This document shows, one piece after another, positions 9,294-18,365 of a DNA stretch of 64,000 bases. The stretch covers positions 806,001 through 870,000 of the forward strand of contig JAUIDI010000002.1 of the NCBI GenBank assembly GCA_030428705.1, read 5' to 3'. Position 1 is the first letter of the stretch, and every line of letters begins with the position of its first letter. Source of the stretch: Bacteroidia bacterium (GTDB lineage Bacteria; Bacteroidota; Bacteroidia; Flavobacteriales; Flavobacteriaceae). The translations under genes were made by a program, and so were the position numbers. Under the pieces are notes generated by a model. That model saw only the letters and a program-made list of their open reading frames with translations, was not told where the DNA came from and ran no database searches.

Positions 9294-9968
9294 ATGATGC
9301 AAGATGAAAAGCATGCCATGTCGAAAGAACTGGCGCAAAAAATAGATGAAAGTGGTGTTGTTGCCGTACTCATAATCGATAAGGTCGAGCATGCCGTACC
9401 GATGGCAAAAGCTCTTTTGAAAGGCGGTGTCGATGCCATTGAGCTAACACTTCGAACACCGGCCGCCATCGATTCGGCCAAGGCCATAAAAAAAGAAGTT
9501 CCTGAAATTACCTTGGGTTTTGGTACAGTGTTGACCACGGATCAAGTAAAAGCGGTAGTGGATGTAGGAGCCGATTTTGCGGTTTCGCCAGGTTGCAACC
9601 CCAAAATAATTGACGAGGCCAGAAAACAGGGTCTCGACTTTGCCCCGGGCGTTATGACACCGACCGACATCGAAATTGCAGTTGAACATGGGTGTCGGGT
9701 CTTGAAATTTTTTCCTGCCGAAACCTCAGGGGGCATGAAGCATCTTGAAAGTATGGCCGCCCCATACATACATCTAGGTTTGAAATTTATTCCTCTTGGC
9801 GGATGTAATATTGACAATGCACCCTTATATCTTAAATCTCCTTTGATAACGGCAATTGGGGGCACATGGATAGCCAAAAGACCCTTGATTCAATCCGAGG
9901 ATTGGGAGACCATAACAATTAATGCAATAGCAATAAGAACACTGATCAATCGGATAAGAAAGGACTAA
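9294..9968 (+). CDS. eda: 2-dehydro-3-deoxy-6-phosphogluconate (KDPG) aldolase
   Basis: A 224-aa class I aldolase of the Entner-Doudoroff pathway that splits KDPG into pyruvate and glyceraldehyde 3-phosphate. The catalytic set is visible: Glu50 and Arg54 in IELTLRTP, and the Schiff-base Lys138 in RVLKFFPAE. Length is normal for the family. The first ATG (9294) was kept; an ATG at 9318 (MSKELAQ) is equally close to the conserved core. It is followed 50 bases later by the matching KDG kinase, so the pair turns 2-keto-3-deoxygluconate, made from uronic acids or aldonic acids, into central metabolites. Some family members also accept 2-keto-4-hydroxyglutarate. Confidence 0.95.
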   Translation: MMQDEKHAMSKELAQKIDESGVVAVLIIDKVEHAVPMAKALLKGGVDAIELTLRTPAAIDSAKAIKKEVPEITLGFGTVLTTDQVKAVVDVGADFAVSPGCNPKIIDEARKQGLDFAPGVMTPTDIEIAVEHGCRVLKFFPAETSGGMKHLESMAAPYIHLGLKFIPLGGCNIDNAPLYLKSPLITAIGGTWIAKRPLIQSEDWETITINAIAIRTLINRIRKD

Positions 9969-10018
9969 TCGAAACTTGGATCCTTTGTTCTTATCTTACC
10001 AATTAATACGCTAATAAT

Positions 10019-11107
10019 ATGAAGAAAGTTGTGACCTTCGGGGAAATTATGGGGCGTGTGGCCTCTCCGGAAAACCTACGCCTAAGACAGGCTAGAAATT
10101 TTGAAGTTACCTATGCGGGTGCCGAAGCCAGTGTAGCGGCCTCGATCTGTAATTACGGTGGAAAAGCCCGTTATGTAACAGCCCTGCCCAAACATGCCTT
10201 GGCCGAAGCCGCAATGGATTCAGTACGTGCCGTCGGTATCGATACCGAATATATTTTGCGTACCGACGAAGGCCGACTAGGGCTTTATTTTCTAGAGACC
10301 GGTGCCAACCAACGCCCTAGCAATGTTGTCTATGACCGGGCCGATTCAGCCATATCGATAACACCTGCCGACCAATACGACTGGGAAAATATTTTTAAGG
10401 ATGCGCAATGGCTGCACCTTAGCGGCATCACTCCCGCCTTGTCCAAAAATGCGGCAGAGGCGACCCTTGTAGCCGCCCAAAAGGCAAAAAAAGCGGGAGC
10501 CTCCGTTTCAATCGACCTGAACTTTAGAGGTAAACTGTGGAAATGGGATTCGAACTATTCGCAAAGGGATTTAGCCCAAAAAACCATGCGTGAAATTTTA
10601 CCTTTTGTAGATGTGGTAGTCGGCAACGAAGAGGACTGCCATGATGTTCTGGACATCCAGGCCGGTGATACCGATGTACATTCGGGCAGTTTGGATACGT
10701 CACGCTATCCCGAGGTGGCCAAGCAGGTAGTCCAGCAATTTCCAAACATTAAAAAAGTGGCCATTACATTGCGGGAAAGCCTCTCTGCTAGTCACAACAA
10801 TTGGGGAGCCATGCTTTATGATGCCTCTGAAAATCAATCCTTTTTTGCTCCTTTGGATGAAAATGGGGAATACAATCCCTATCAAATCAAAAACATAGTC
10901 GACCGTGTGGGTGGTGGCGATTCATTTGCCGGCGGGCTGATTTTCTCGTTGATAACCCCCGAACTGAGCGAACCACAAACCGCGTTGAATTATGCAGTGG
11001 CGGCTTCTTGTTTAAAACATTCTATCAAGGGCGATTTCAACTATTCGACAAGGGCCGAAGTCGAGCGCCTCATGGGAGGTAATGCTTCAGGGCGTGTGGT
11101 TCGCTAA
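10019..11107 (+). CDS. kdgK: 2-dehydro-3-deoxygluconokinase (PfkB family)
   Basis: A 362-aa sugar kinase. The opening KKVVTFGEIMGRVASPENLR and the YAGAEASVAAS segment match KDG kinases, and the ATP-site motif DRVGGGDSFAGGLIFS near 297-312 holds the catalytic Asp of the PfkB family. It phosphorylates 2-keto-3-deoxygluconate to KDPG, the substrate of the aldolase encoded just upstream. The pair indicates that the operon degrades a uronate- or aldonate-derived compound. No signal peptide is present, as expected for a cytoplasmic enzyme. Confidence 0.93.
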   Translation: MKKVVTFGEIMGRVASPENLRLRQARNFEVTYAGAEASVAASICNYGGKARYVTALPKHALAEAAMDSVRAVGIDTEYILRTDEGRLGLYFLETGANQRPSNVVYDRADSAISITPADQYDWENIFKDAQWLHLSGITPALSKNAAEATLVAAQKAKKAGASVSIDLNFRGKLWKWDSNYSQRDLAQKTMREILPFVDVVVGNEEDCHDVLDIQAGDTDVHSGSLDTSRYPEVAKQVVQQFPNIKKVAITLRESLSASHNNWGAMLYDASENQSFFAPLDENGEYNPYQIKNIVDRVGGGDSFAGGLIFSLITPELSEPQTALNYAVAASCLKHSIKGDFNYSTRAEVERLMGGNASGRVVR

Positions 11108-11136
11108 AAAATCCATCGAAGAAACATTACACCAAC

Positions 11137-12678
11137 ATGAAGCATTCGAGTATTAAAGGGGGTATCGTCTTAGGGCTGGCCGTTTGTCTTTTTGGATGCA
11201 AAAATGGAGGGCCGAAGGCAAATCAAGAATCAGCGACAAAAGAAATCATAAAACCCAATATTGTAATAATATACGCCGATGATCTGGGATATGGGGAGTT
11301 AGGTGCCTATGGAGCCACCGAACTGAAAACGCCCAATCTGGATAAATTGGCGAACAGCGGAATACGATTCACAAATGGATATGCTTCTTCAGCCACTTGT
11401 ACCCCGAGCCGATATGCCCTATTGACAGGTGTGTATCCTTGGCGGAACAAACAGGCCAAAATTCTTCCCGGAACGGCCCCATTGATTATCGACACTTCAC
11501 AAACGACCCTGCCTAAAGTACTTAGGGAACAAGGCTATCACACAGGCATCGTTGGCAAGTGGCATTTGGGATTGGGAACCGGCAACGTGGATTGGAACCA
11601 AAGAATTTCACCAGGACCGAACGAAGTAGGTTTTGACTACAGCAATATTCTCGCAGCCACCCAAGATAGGGTTCCTACCGTTTATATCGAAAATGGCCAT
11701 GTGGTCAATCTCGATCCGAACGATCCCATTGAAGTCGATTACGAAAAGAACTTTCCGGGGGAACCGACCGGTCTTGAAAATCCGGAATTGCTCAAAATGA
11801 AATGGCACCATGGCCATAACAATAGTATTGTAAACGGAATTCCGCGAATCGGGTTCATGAAAGGTGGTGAAGCCGCCAAATGGGTCGATGAAGACATGGC
11901 CGATTACTTTTTGAACGAGGCGCAACAATACGTTCGGCAGCATAAGTCAGCACCTTTTTTTCTATACTATGCATTGCAGCAGCCGCATGTTCCGCGCACT
12001 CCTCATCCTCGATTCGTCGGCAAATCGGGTATGGGTCCCAGGGGTGATGTCATTGTAGAAGCGGACTGGGTCATCGGTGAATTTATAAAAACCTTGGAAG
12101 ACGAAGGCCTATTGGAGAATACCTTGATTGTCTTTTCTAGCGATAACGGGCCCGTCGTAAACGACGGCTATTACGATGATTCGGTTGAAAAATTAGGCGA
12201 TCATAAACCGGCCGGCGTTTTAAGGGGCGGCAAGTATAGCTTGTTCGAGGCGGGTACCCGTGTACCTTTTATCACCTATTGGAAGGGCAATATCGAACCT
12301 GGCGTATCGGATGCCATGGTTTCACAAATAGACCTGCTTTCGTCGTTGGCCGCGCTTTCTGGCAGTAATGCCAGCGGAACGGACAGCAAAAACTTATTGG
12401 ATGTTCTTTTGGGAAAAACAGAAAATGGGCGACAAGAACTCGTTTTAGAGGCTTCGACAAAAACCGCTTTCCGAAAAGGCGATTGGGCAATGATCCCACC
12501 TTATGGCGGACCGACTATCAACAACTATGTAAATATAGAACTGGGCAATTCAAGTGAATACCAACTTTATAACCTTACGGAAGATATCGGGCAACAGACC
12601 AATCTGGCAGAATCAAATCCTGAAAAGCTCAAGGAACTGATCGATGCCTATGAAGCAATTCGAGGGACCGATGAATAA
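11137..12678 (+). CDS. sulfatase lipoprotein (formylglycine-dependent, S1 family)
   Basis: A 513-aa arylsulfatase-type enzyme. A lipoprotein signal ends at Cys21 (CLFGC), placing it in the periplasm or on the cell surface. The calcium-binding strand IIYADDLGYGELG (Asp48, Asp49) and the maturation motif Cys88-T-P-S-R are intact, so Cys88 should be converted to formylglycine by an anaerobic or aerobic maturase encoded elsewhere. The distal metal-site segment FSSDNGP is also present. It is the last gene of the operon, 29 bases after kdgK, suggesting that the operon substrate comes from a sulfated sugar such as an algal glycan. The exact S1 subfamily was not determined. Confidence 0.94.
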   Translation: MKHSSIKGGIVLGLAVCLFGCKNGGPKANQESATKEIIKPNIVIIYADDLGYGELGAYGATELKTPNLDKLANSGIRFTNGYASSATCTPSRYALLTGVYPWRNKQAKILPGTAPLIIDTSQTTLPKVLREQGYHTGIVGKWHLGLGTGNVDWNQRISPGPNEVGFDYSNILAATQDRVPTVYIENGHVVNLDPNDPIEVDYEKNFPGEPTGLENPELLKMKWHHGHNNSIVNGIPRIGFMKGGEAAKWVDEDMADYFLNEAQQYVRQHKSAPFFLYYALQQPHVPRTPHPRFVGKSGMGPRGDVIVEADWVIGEFIKTLEDEGLLENTLIVFSSDNGPVVNDGYYDDSVEKLGDHKPAGVLRGGKYSLFEAGTRVPFITYWKGNIEPGVSDAMVSQIDLLSSLAALSGSNASGTDSKNLLDVLLGKTENGRQELVLEASTKTAFRKGDWAMIPPYGGPTINNYVNIELGNSSEYQLYNLTEDIGQQTNLAESNPEKLKELIDAYEAIRGTDE

Positions 12679-12689
12679 AAAAGCCTTTT

Positions 12690-13199
12690 TTAGACGAACA
12701 GCAACAGTATTGTCAAGATTATACCGCCAATCGTAAAATACATTCCTTTTTTAAAAACAGAGGTGGTCGGTTTGAACATCCAAAAAGCGGATACGGCAAA
12801 AAACAATAGCGAAATCCCGAAGAAAATTCCGAGCCAAAAAAGAGGGTGGCCCGAGTGCATCTTATGTATCTTGTTCATGTTCTCGAGCAGTAGCGGCAGT
12901 TTCTTTTCCGTATATTCGGCAACACCTGTTCTTTTGTTATAAGTACCCCCTTGGAAATACAACAGGTCTCCTTCCTCCTTATCGACCCTAAACCGGCCCA
13001 TTCCCAAAGCTTTTCCTAAATCTTCGGCTGCAATATTGGATTCCAAAACTTTTTCATGGTGGATTTCCTTTTTCAAATAATCGGTATTTCTAAAGGTCAG
13101 TACAATGCCGCTGATGGCATAGACAATCATGATCCCGGCCAAAAAGAAACCCAGATATCTGTGTATAACCCTAAATGTTTGTTCTGTCTTTCTTCCCAT
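12690..13199 (-). CDS. PepSY-domain membrane protein
   Basis: A 169-aa inner-membrane protein with three predicted transmembrane helices (about 14-34, 117-137, 148-169) and a soluble PepSY-like segment between the first and second. The first helix region, TFRVIHRYLGFFLAGIMIVY, is typical of PepSY-associated TM proteins, which include iron-uptake-linked reductases and small regulators of exported proteins. It converges on the sulfatase gene with 11 bases between stops. Next on the same strand, upstream, lie a tiny hydrophobic reading frame and a YceI gene. The specific role is unknown. Confidence 0.8.
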   Translation of the reverse strand: MGRKTEQTFRVIHRYLGFFLAGIMIVYAISGIVLTFRNTDYLKKEIHHEKVLESNIAAEDLGKALGMGRFRVDKEEGDLLYFQGGTYNKRTGVAEYTEKKLPLLLENMNKIHKMHSGHPLFWLGIFFGISLLFFAVSAFWMFKPTTSVFKKGMYFTIGGIILTILLLFV

Positions 13200-13224
13200 A
13201 ATCTATTCATGTAAAAAACTGTAC

Positions 13225-13311
13225 TTAACCACAAGCCATTATCCAAATCAATACGGCTACATATATCAAATATAGTACGATGTGCTTGATATATTTTCTT
13301 CCGTTTTGCAT
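13225..13311 (-). CDS. possible 28-aa hydrophobic small protein
   Basis: A short frame begins at an ATG (13309-13311) and ends at TAA (13225-13227). It encodes a basic start (MQNGRKYIKH) followed by one membrane-length hydrophobic run ending in MACG. It lies between the PepSY membrane gene and the YceI gene on the same strand, 25 bases from the former. No ribosome-binding sequence is evident, which is normal for this phylum. A signal-anchor-only micropeptide is plausible, but a chance frame cannot be excluded. Confidence 0.35.
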   Translation of the reverse strand: MQNGRKYIKHIVLYLIYVAVLIWIMACG

Positions 13312-13415
13312 CTGAACCTACGTTGATTCTATTTTTCTAAAATATCGAAGTCGATTAAAACGGCCTAAAAGAATTATACCCCTAGACCGTTTATCTAACA
13401 AACAACGCTTAAAAT

Positions 13416-13976
13416 TTATTGTTGTGCCATTTCAAGATTAATGGTCATATCGACCTCATCGCCCAAAGTCGGAGTGTCGCCTCCCACTTTAAATTCCAAT
13501 CGGTTGACCGTACCGGTCAATTTTAGTCCGGCCTTTAATTTTTTGCTACGTTGATCCGTGATAATACCGTTCAATTTCCCTTCCAGGGTTACGGGTTTTG
13601 TAACACCGTGCATGGTCAAATCGCCGGTCAATTTAAATGTTTTCTCCCCGGTCTTTTCAAAAGAGGTGGTTTGAAACGAAATTGTAGGATGCGTCTCCGC
13701 GTCAAAAAAATCGGCACTTCGCAAATGTTCGTTCCTTCTATCGTTATCCGTATCGATACTTGCGGTTTTGATATCTACGGTAAATTTAGGTTCGGCAAAA
13801 GATTCATCTGCCATGGCAGTAATATCGAATTCCCCAAAATGGCCTTCGACCTCTGAAATCCTAAGGTGCGTAATCGCAAAACCGACCTTTGAATGTGCAT
13901 TGTCGGCCTTCCAGGTGCTCTGTGCGGTGAGTGAGGCACAGACAATAAACGATAAGATTAAAATTGTTTTTTTCAT
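13416..13976 (-). CDS. YceI family periplasmic lipid-binding protein
   Basis: A 186-aa protein with a signal peptide (residues 1-19, ending in LTAQS) and a full YceI lipocalin-like beta-barrel. Landmarks are the early TWKADNAHSKVGFAITHL strand, DNDRRNEHLRSADFFDAE near 76-93 and GDLTMHGVTKPVTLEGKL near 116-133. YceI proteins bind polyisoprenoid chains or amphiphiles in the periplasm, and some are induced by high pH or osmotic stress. It is flanked on the same strand by the intradiol dioxygenase upstream and the PepSY gene downstream; a shared function is not evident. Confidence 0.93.
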   Translation of the reverse strand: MKKTILILSFIVCASLTAQSTWKADNAHSKVGFAITHLRISEVEGHFGEFDITAMADESFAEPKFTVDIKTASIDTDNDRRNEHLRSADFFDAETHPTISFQTTSFEKTGEKTFKLTGDLTMHGVTKPVTLEGKLNGIITDQRSKKLKAGLKLTGTVNRLEFKVGGDTPTLGDEVDMTINLEMAQQ

Positions 13977-14040
13977 GGTGTTCTAAACTTTAGTTAATGA
14001 TAATTTATTAAATACTGGATTAAGGTTCATACAAAATAGC

Positions 14041-14739
14041 TTAGGCATCAACGACCAATGTTTTTAGAAGTGTGTATCCATCTTGGATGTTTCCTTCAAT
14101 AGCGTCGGCCATGTTCTGTTCAAGGCTATCGCGAAAAATACCATCACGTTCATTGGAAATATAACTGGTTCCCTGATAGTGTTCCGTTACATACACTGTA
14201 TCACATACATCCTTCGGAAAAGCGATTTGCGTCACCAATAAGGACTTCTTGGCCCTACTCAAAACTTCTAAATGAATATGGGGTGCCCTGCCGCGATAAT
14301 ACCCAGGAAAAATACTGATAAACGAAACCTGTCCGTTGGCATCGGTAACCTGCCTGCCCCTTAAAAAATGTGCATGGGTCAAATCTTCACGTTGCATGCC
14401 AAAACCACCATATTCGGAATAATGGCCTTTGCTATCGCAATGCCAAACATCTACCAAGACATCGGCAAGCGGTTTACATGCGTTATGTTTGTTCAAAATG
14501 GTCAATGTAGTCAACAATGCAACCCCTTGTCGGTCACCCACGATATTTTCTTGCACATAATCGGACGGCGTTTTATTCGGAAAAGGTCCTTTGGTTTCCC
14601 TTGGGGATGCTTCACAATCATTATCCAGAGTTTCGGCAAATGCCCCATCATTATCAGAAATGGAGGCCGCAACGCCCGTAAGGGCGACAACCCCGCCCAG
14701 AGCGACAAAACCTTTGGTCAAAAATTCCTTTCTTTTCAC
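14041..14739 (-). CDS. intradiol ring-cleavage dioxygenase-like protein, exported
   Basis: A 232-aa protein of the catechol/protocatechuate dioxygenase fold. The N-terminus (MKRKEFLTKGFVALGGVVAL) resembles a twin-arginine-like export signal with Lys-Arg in place of Arg-Arg. Non-heme Fe(III) ligands appear present: a Tyr in KGHYSEYGG, a Tyr in FPGYYRGR, and two His in APHIHLEV. Exported single-domain members are common in Bacteroidota and their substrates are mostly unknown; ring cleavage of a phenolic compound is the family expectation. The gene lies 22 bases downstream of the TonB-dependent receptor on the same strand, so the two are probably co-transcribed. Confidence 0.87.
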   Translation of the reverse strand: MKRKEFLTKGFVALGGVVALTGVAASISDNDGAFAETLDNDCEASPRETKGPFPNKTPSDYVQENIVGDRQGVALLTTLTILNKHNACKPLADVLVDVWHCDSKGHYSEYGGFGMQREDLTHAHFLRGRQVTDANGQVSFISIFPGYYRGRAPHIHLEVLSRAKKSLLVTQIAFPKDVCDTVYVTEHYQGTSYISNERDGIFRDSLEQNMADAIEGNIQDGYTLLKTLVVDA

Positions 14740-14761
14740 GTTCCCGGATTACGGTTTTCGA

Positions 14762-17152
14762 TTAAAATCTTCTTCGCTGACCCGAATATTGCATGGCCTC
14801 CCCTTTGCCAAAGCCATAACTAAAACCCAATGCGATAAAGCGGCCTCGTTGCCTTCTGCTATACACTTCAAAATCGTTTTGGGCAATCAGGTCTTCGTTT
14901 ACACGCGAAGCGAAAAGATCCCGAACACTTAAGTTCAGTACCGCTTTGCCCTTCATTATATCCTTACGCAAGCCAAGATCCATGAAAAGAAAATCGCTAC
15001 GTATACCCTGTACTGTCTTGACCTGGGACCTATAATTTCCGGTCATTTCCAATTCGAAATCCGCAGGCAGTTTCAGCTTTGTCATCAGTTTAGAGGACCA
15101 TTGATCACCATTGAAATCAAAAACCGTGTTCTCAAAACTTCCTTTTCTATCAAATTGGCTATAATTGAAATCCCCGTTGAGCGTCATCCATTTGAACGGA
15201 CTGTATTTGGCATTGAATTCGATACCCGTCGTATTGTTCTCCCCAATATTTTCAGGTCGCACCGTATTCACATTATTTTCAAAGACGGATACCCGTTCGA
15301 TGACATCGGTCGTATAGCGATGGTAGATTCCGAAATTCAACGAAGCCTTTCCTAGAATATAGATACTTGTAATCTCATAGGAATCGGTGAATTCTGGTTG
15401 AAGGTCGGGATTTCCTTGCCGGACACTGAAGTTATTACGAATATTGAAAAACGGATTTAAATCCCACAATCTAGGTCTGTAAACACGCTTCGAATAACCT
15501 GCCTGCACCGAAATCTTATCAGTGAACTTATAAGATGAATGAACACTTGGAAAAAGGTTGGTATAATTCTGTTCATTGACCTCATTGGTATTGGCAAGCA
15601 ACGTGTTCAAACTGGTCTGTTCTAGGCGCAAGCCCGCCTTGACCCCCCATTTTTTCCCTTCGTACGATCCTGTACTATAAAGCCCCAGTACATCTTGGTC
15701 GAATTCAAAAATATTGGTCAAGCCCGGATCTATAACAAAATTGAAACCGTCAAAATTGCTTACCTCATAGTCGTTAGCCACGTCGTTCAGTACATATTGG
15801 GCGCCGGATTCCAACTTCCATTTTTCTGAAAAAGGCCTAGTATAATCCAACTTAAAAGTGAATACGGATTCCTTGAAATCAGTTCTTGTCCGTTGTTCTT
15901 CATCTTCAGCGTCACCACTGATGGCGACGTTGGCGAACTCGGAAGACTGGTCTTTTGCAAAAAAGTTACCCAATGAGCTAAACACAAGGGTATGATCCTC
16001 GTTTCCGTCAAAGTCTTTTTTATACTGCAATTCGAATTGAAGTTTCGGGTTCTTGGCCTCGGTCACTTCGGTGCGTTGCCATTCCGAGGTTATTTGATCG
16101 GCAGCATCAAGTGCCGCAAAATCGGTAGTGGAAGGCTGATCTTCAATTTCAAGGGCATAATTGCCCGAAAGAGTCACCACGTTATCGTCATTGATATAAT
16201 AATCCGTGCCGAGTACAAAATTGTAGTAAGTTTCGTTTCTATATTCTGTTCCATTGGACAAGATGGTCGTATTGTTCACCAAATCAACATTTCGATTTTC
16301 CCTATCATCGGGCAGTTCCCGCAACCCAAAGCCCAACTGACTGAACAAATTGAACTTTTCGCTTCGGCGGTTCAGGCTCACCCCGATGCTATGCGCATCA
16401 GGCGCACCCGTATTTACAGATACCGAACCGTTGAACCCTTTGCGCTGATCCTTCTTGATTACGATATTGATGATTCCCGACGTTCCTTCGGCATCATATT
16501 TCGCCGACGGATTGGTTATTACCTCGACCCTATCGATCATATCAGCAGTAATCGTACCCAAGGTATTGCCTTCCTCGCTTGCGATTACCGAAGGTTTACC
16601 ATTGATCAGAATCTGAACGCCCTGACTGCCCCTGAGACTTATCTGTCCTTCGATATTTACATTGACCGATGGTACATTGTTCAATACCTCCAAAACACTC
16701 GCACCCGTACTGCTTAAATCCTTGCCCACATTGAAGACACGCTTGTCCAGTTTGAATTCGGTACGCGATATTTCTCCTTCTACTACCACTTCCTGCAACT
16801 GTTGGGCATCTTCAGACAATGCAACAGTACCAAGATCGATTGATTTGTTTTGAGCAGGCGGCTGCGCAAATGTTTTACTTTGAAAGCCCAAAAAACTTAT
16901 TTCGATATAGAAATCGGTAGCATCGGTGTCCAAGGCAAAGCTGCCATCTTCAAGTGTCGTCGTGCCCTCTATCGGCTTCTTGGTTTCAATATCGGCAACG
17001 AGAACGGTCGCAAAACCTATAGGTTGTCCACTGGTTTCCTCAATTACCTTTCCAACGATGGTAGTGGTCTGCGACTGCGCTATAATCTGGTCAACCTTCA
17101 AAAATAAAATTCCGAATAAGGTCAGACTAAAAAGAAGCTGTTTGCGCATCAT
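14762..17152 (-). CDS. TonB-dependent outer-membrane receptor
   Basis: A 796-aa outer-membrane transporter with a signal peptide (about 1-25), a carboxypeptidase-regulatory-like beta-sandwich (about 30-110), a plug domain with LEVLNNVPSVNVNIEG near 155-170 and IDRVEVITNPSAKYDAEGTS near 207-226, then an OMP_b-brl_3-type barrel to the C-terminus. It has no SusD partner, so it is not a classical polysaccharide SusC/D pair and more likely imports a small molecule or siderophore-like ligand. It is divergent from the LytS/LytTR two-component genes and followed by the dioxygenase, suggesting uptake of a substrate for that enzyme (inference). Confidence 0.92.
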   Translation of the reverse strand: MMRKQLLFSLTLFGILFLKVDQIIAQSQTTTIVGKVIEETSGQPIGFATVLVADIETKKPIEGTTTLEDGSFALDTDATDFYIEISFLGFQSKTFAQPPAQNKSIDLGTVALSEDAQQLQEVVVEGEISRTEFKLDKRVFNVGKDLSSTGASVLEVLNNVPSVNVNIEGQISLRGSQGVQILINGKPSVIASEEGNTLGTITADMIDRVEVITNPSAKYDAEGTSGIINIVIKKDQRKGFNGSVSVNTGAPDAHSIGVSLNRRSEKFNLFSQLGFGLRELPDDRENRNVDLVNNTTILSNGTEYRNETYYNFVLGTDYYINDDNVVTLSGNYALEIEDQPSTTDFAALDAADQITSEWQRTEVTEAKNPKLQFELQYKKDFDGNEDHTLVFSSLGNFFAKDQSSEFANVAISGDAEDEEQRTRTDFKESVFTFKLDYTRPFSEKWKLESGAQYVLNDVANDYEVSNFDGFNFVIDPGLTNIFEFDQDVLGLYSTGSYEGKKWGVKAGLRLEQTSLNTLLANTNEVNEQNYTNLFPSVHSSYKFTDKISVQAGYSKRVYRPRLWDLNPFFNIRNNFSVRQGNPDLQPEFTDSYEITSIYILGKASLNFGIYHRYTTDVIERVSVFENNVNTVRPENIGENNTTGIEFNAKYSPFKWMTLNGDFNYSQFDRKGSFENTVFDFNGDQWSSKLMTKLKLPADFELEMTGNYRSQVKTVQGIRSDFLFMDLGLRKDIMKGKAVLNLSVRDLFASRVNEDLIAQNDFEVYSRRQRGRFIALGFSYGFGKGEAMQYSGQRRRF

Positions 17153-17339
17153 GGTTCCAACTTTAAATTAGATACTTCAAAACTTGCACTTTTATTCGAC
17201 CTTTTTGCTCAATTTTCCGTAAACGACATAGGTTAACATGCGAACGACGCCCCTATTATCAATATGCCGTTGACCCTTCTAAATCTGTCGATTACGGTTA
17301 TTAATAAGGACACTTACCATAAAACCTTAATTTTGGGAG

Positions 17340-18365
17340 ATGACGGCAAAAAAACACTTTCTAAACAGCACCGCCCAAGAGGTGTTTTTTCAGGTACTGC
17401 TGCATATCGTACTCTTTCTATTCTTCTCGTTCGACAAAGATGAACCGCAGATCCAGCAGTACAAAATTGCTGTCTTTATGAATTATGCCATCGGAGCCTT
17501 CATTATCAACTATGTTTTGCTCCCCACTTTCTTCTATAAAAAAAAATATCTCAGATTTTTTTTATCGGTTGCCTTCATCGTCGCCTTTATCATCGTAGTC
17601 GAGGAATTCGTAATTGAACGCATCTATTATCCGGATACCAAGGGCCGGCATTTTCCGGGAGTGTTTTATTGTCTGCTCGATGTAATGCCGGTAATTACCA
17701 TTTTAGTCGGTTTTAAATTCGCTTGGGACGCCTCGAACAAACAAAAGGAAGTCGAAGAGTTACGCACTTCAATGCAGGAAAGTGAGCTTCAGTTTTTGAA
17801 ATCGCAGATCAACCCACATTTTTTGTTCAACAATCTAAACAACCTCTATTCATACGCCATCGAGCAATCGTCGAAAACACCTTCCATAATTTTGGAACTC
17901 TCTTCAGTACTCCGTTATATGCTATATGACTGTAAGGAGAAATTCGTGGCACTTCCAAAAGAAATAGAACATCTCAAGAGCTTTACCCAATTGAACGAGC
18001 TACAGATCGAGGAACGTGGAAAGGTCACTTTTAAAACCCAAAACATCAAACCTGAATTTCGTATCGCACCTTTGATCTTGACCGTATTTATCGAAAACGC
18101 CTTCAAGCACAGTACGGCAAGCCAATCAAAGGATATAAGTATCGATATCGATATTAAGGTCACCGATAACGGAATGTTGGAATTTAAGTGTGAAAATTCG
18201 TTTCAAGCTAACGGAAATACACAGAATCTTTCAAAGGGAATCGGCCTGCAGAACGTAAAAAAGCGGTTACAGATTCTGTATCCGGGTGCCCATGAACTCA
18301 GCATAAACGAGAACGATGGACTTTATAGCGTATTTTTAATGATGCAATTAAAAACCGAGGGCTAA
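17340..18365 (+). CDS. LytS/YehU-type sensor histidine kinase
   Basis: A 341-aa membrane kinase with four N-terminal transmembrane helices (roughly residues 14-30, 44-62, 70-92, 106-128), a short coiled coil, and the His_kinase domain in which KSQINPHFLFNNLNNLY carries the phospho-acceptor His160. A HATPase segment follows with the N-box VFIENAFKHS. No extracellular sensor domain is present, so the signal is probably sensed in the membrane. Its TAA stop overlaps the ATG of the LytTR regulator by one base, so the pair is translationally coupled. It is divergent from the TonB receptor gene, a likely target. Confidence 0.93.
   Translation: MTAKKHFLNSTAQEVFFQVLLHIVLFLFFSFDKDEPQIQQYKIAVFMNYAIGAFIINYVLLPTFFYKKKYLRFFLSVAFIVAFIIVVEEFVIERIYYPDTKGRHFPGVFYCLLDVMPVITILVGFKFAWDASNKQKEVEELRTSMQESELQFLKSQINPHFLFNNLNNLYSYAIEQSSKTPSIILELSSVLRYMLYDCKEKFVALPKEIEHLKSFTQLNELQIEERGKVTFKTQNIKPEFRIAPLILTVFIENAFKHSTASQSKDISIDIDIKVTDNGMLEFKCENSFQANGNTQNLSKGIGLQNVKKRLQILYPGAHELSINENDGLYSVFLMMQLKTEG

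Noticed and set aside
12679-12700. A-run and T-run after the sulfatase as a terminator
   Set aside because: The only pairing is six A-T pairs with a tiny GC loop, too weak to support.
15992-16717. 241-codon frame on the plus strand
   Set aside because: It is antisense to the TonB-dependent receptor, whose domains are intact; the frame has no recognisable domain.
14762-17152. SusC/SusD polysaccharide utilisation pair
   Set aside because: The receptor lacks SusC-specific features and no SusD-like lipoprotein gene is next to it or elsewhere in the window.
17328-17335. TAATTTTG as promoter of the histidine kinase
   Set aside because: It ends only 5 bases before the start codon, so transcription would start inside the gene; no better start codon follows.
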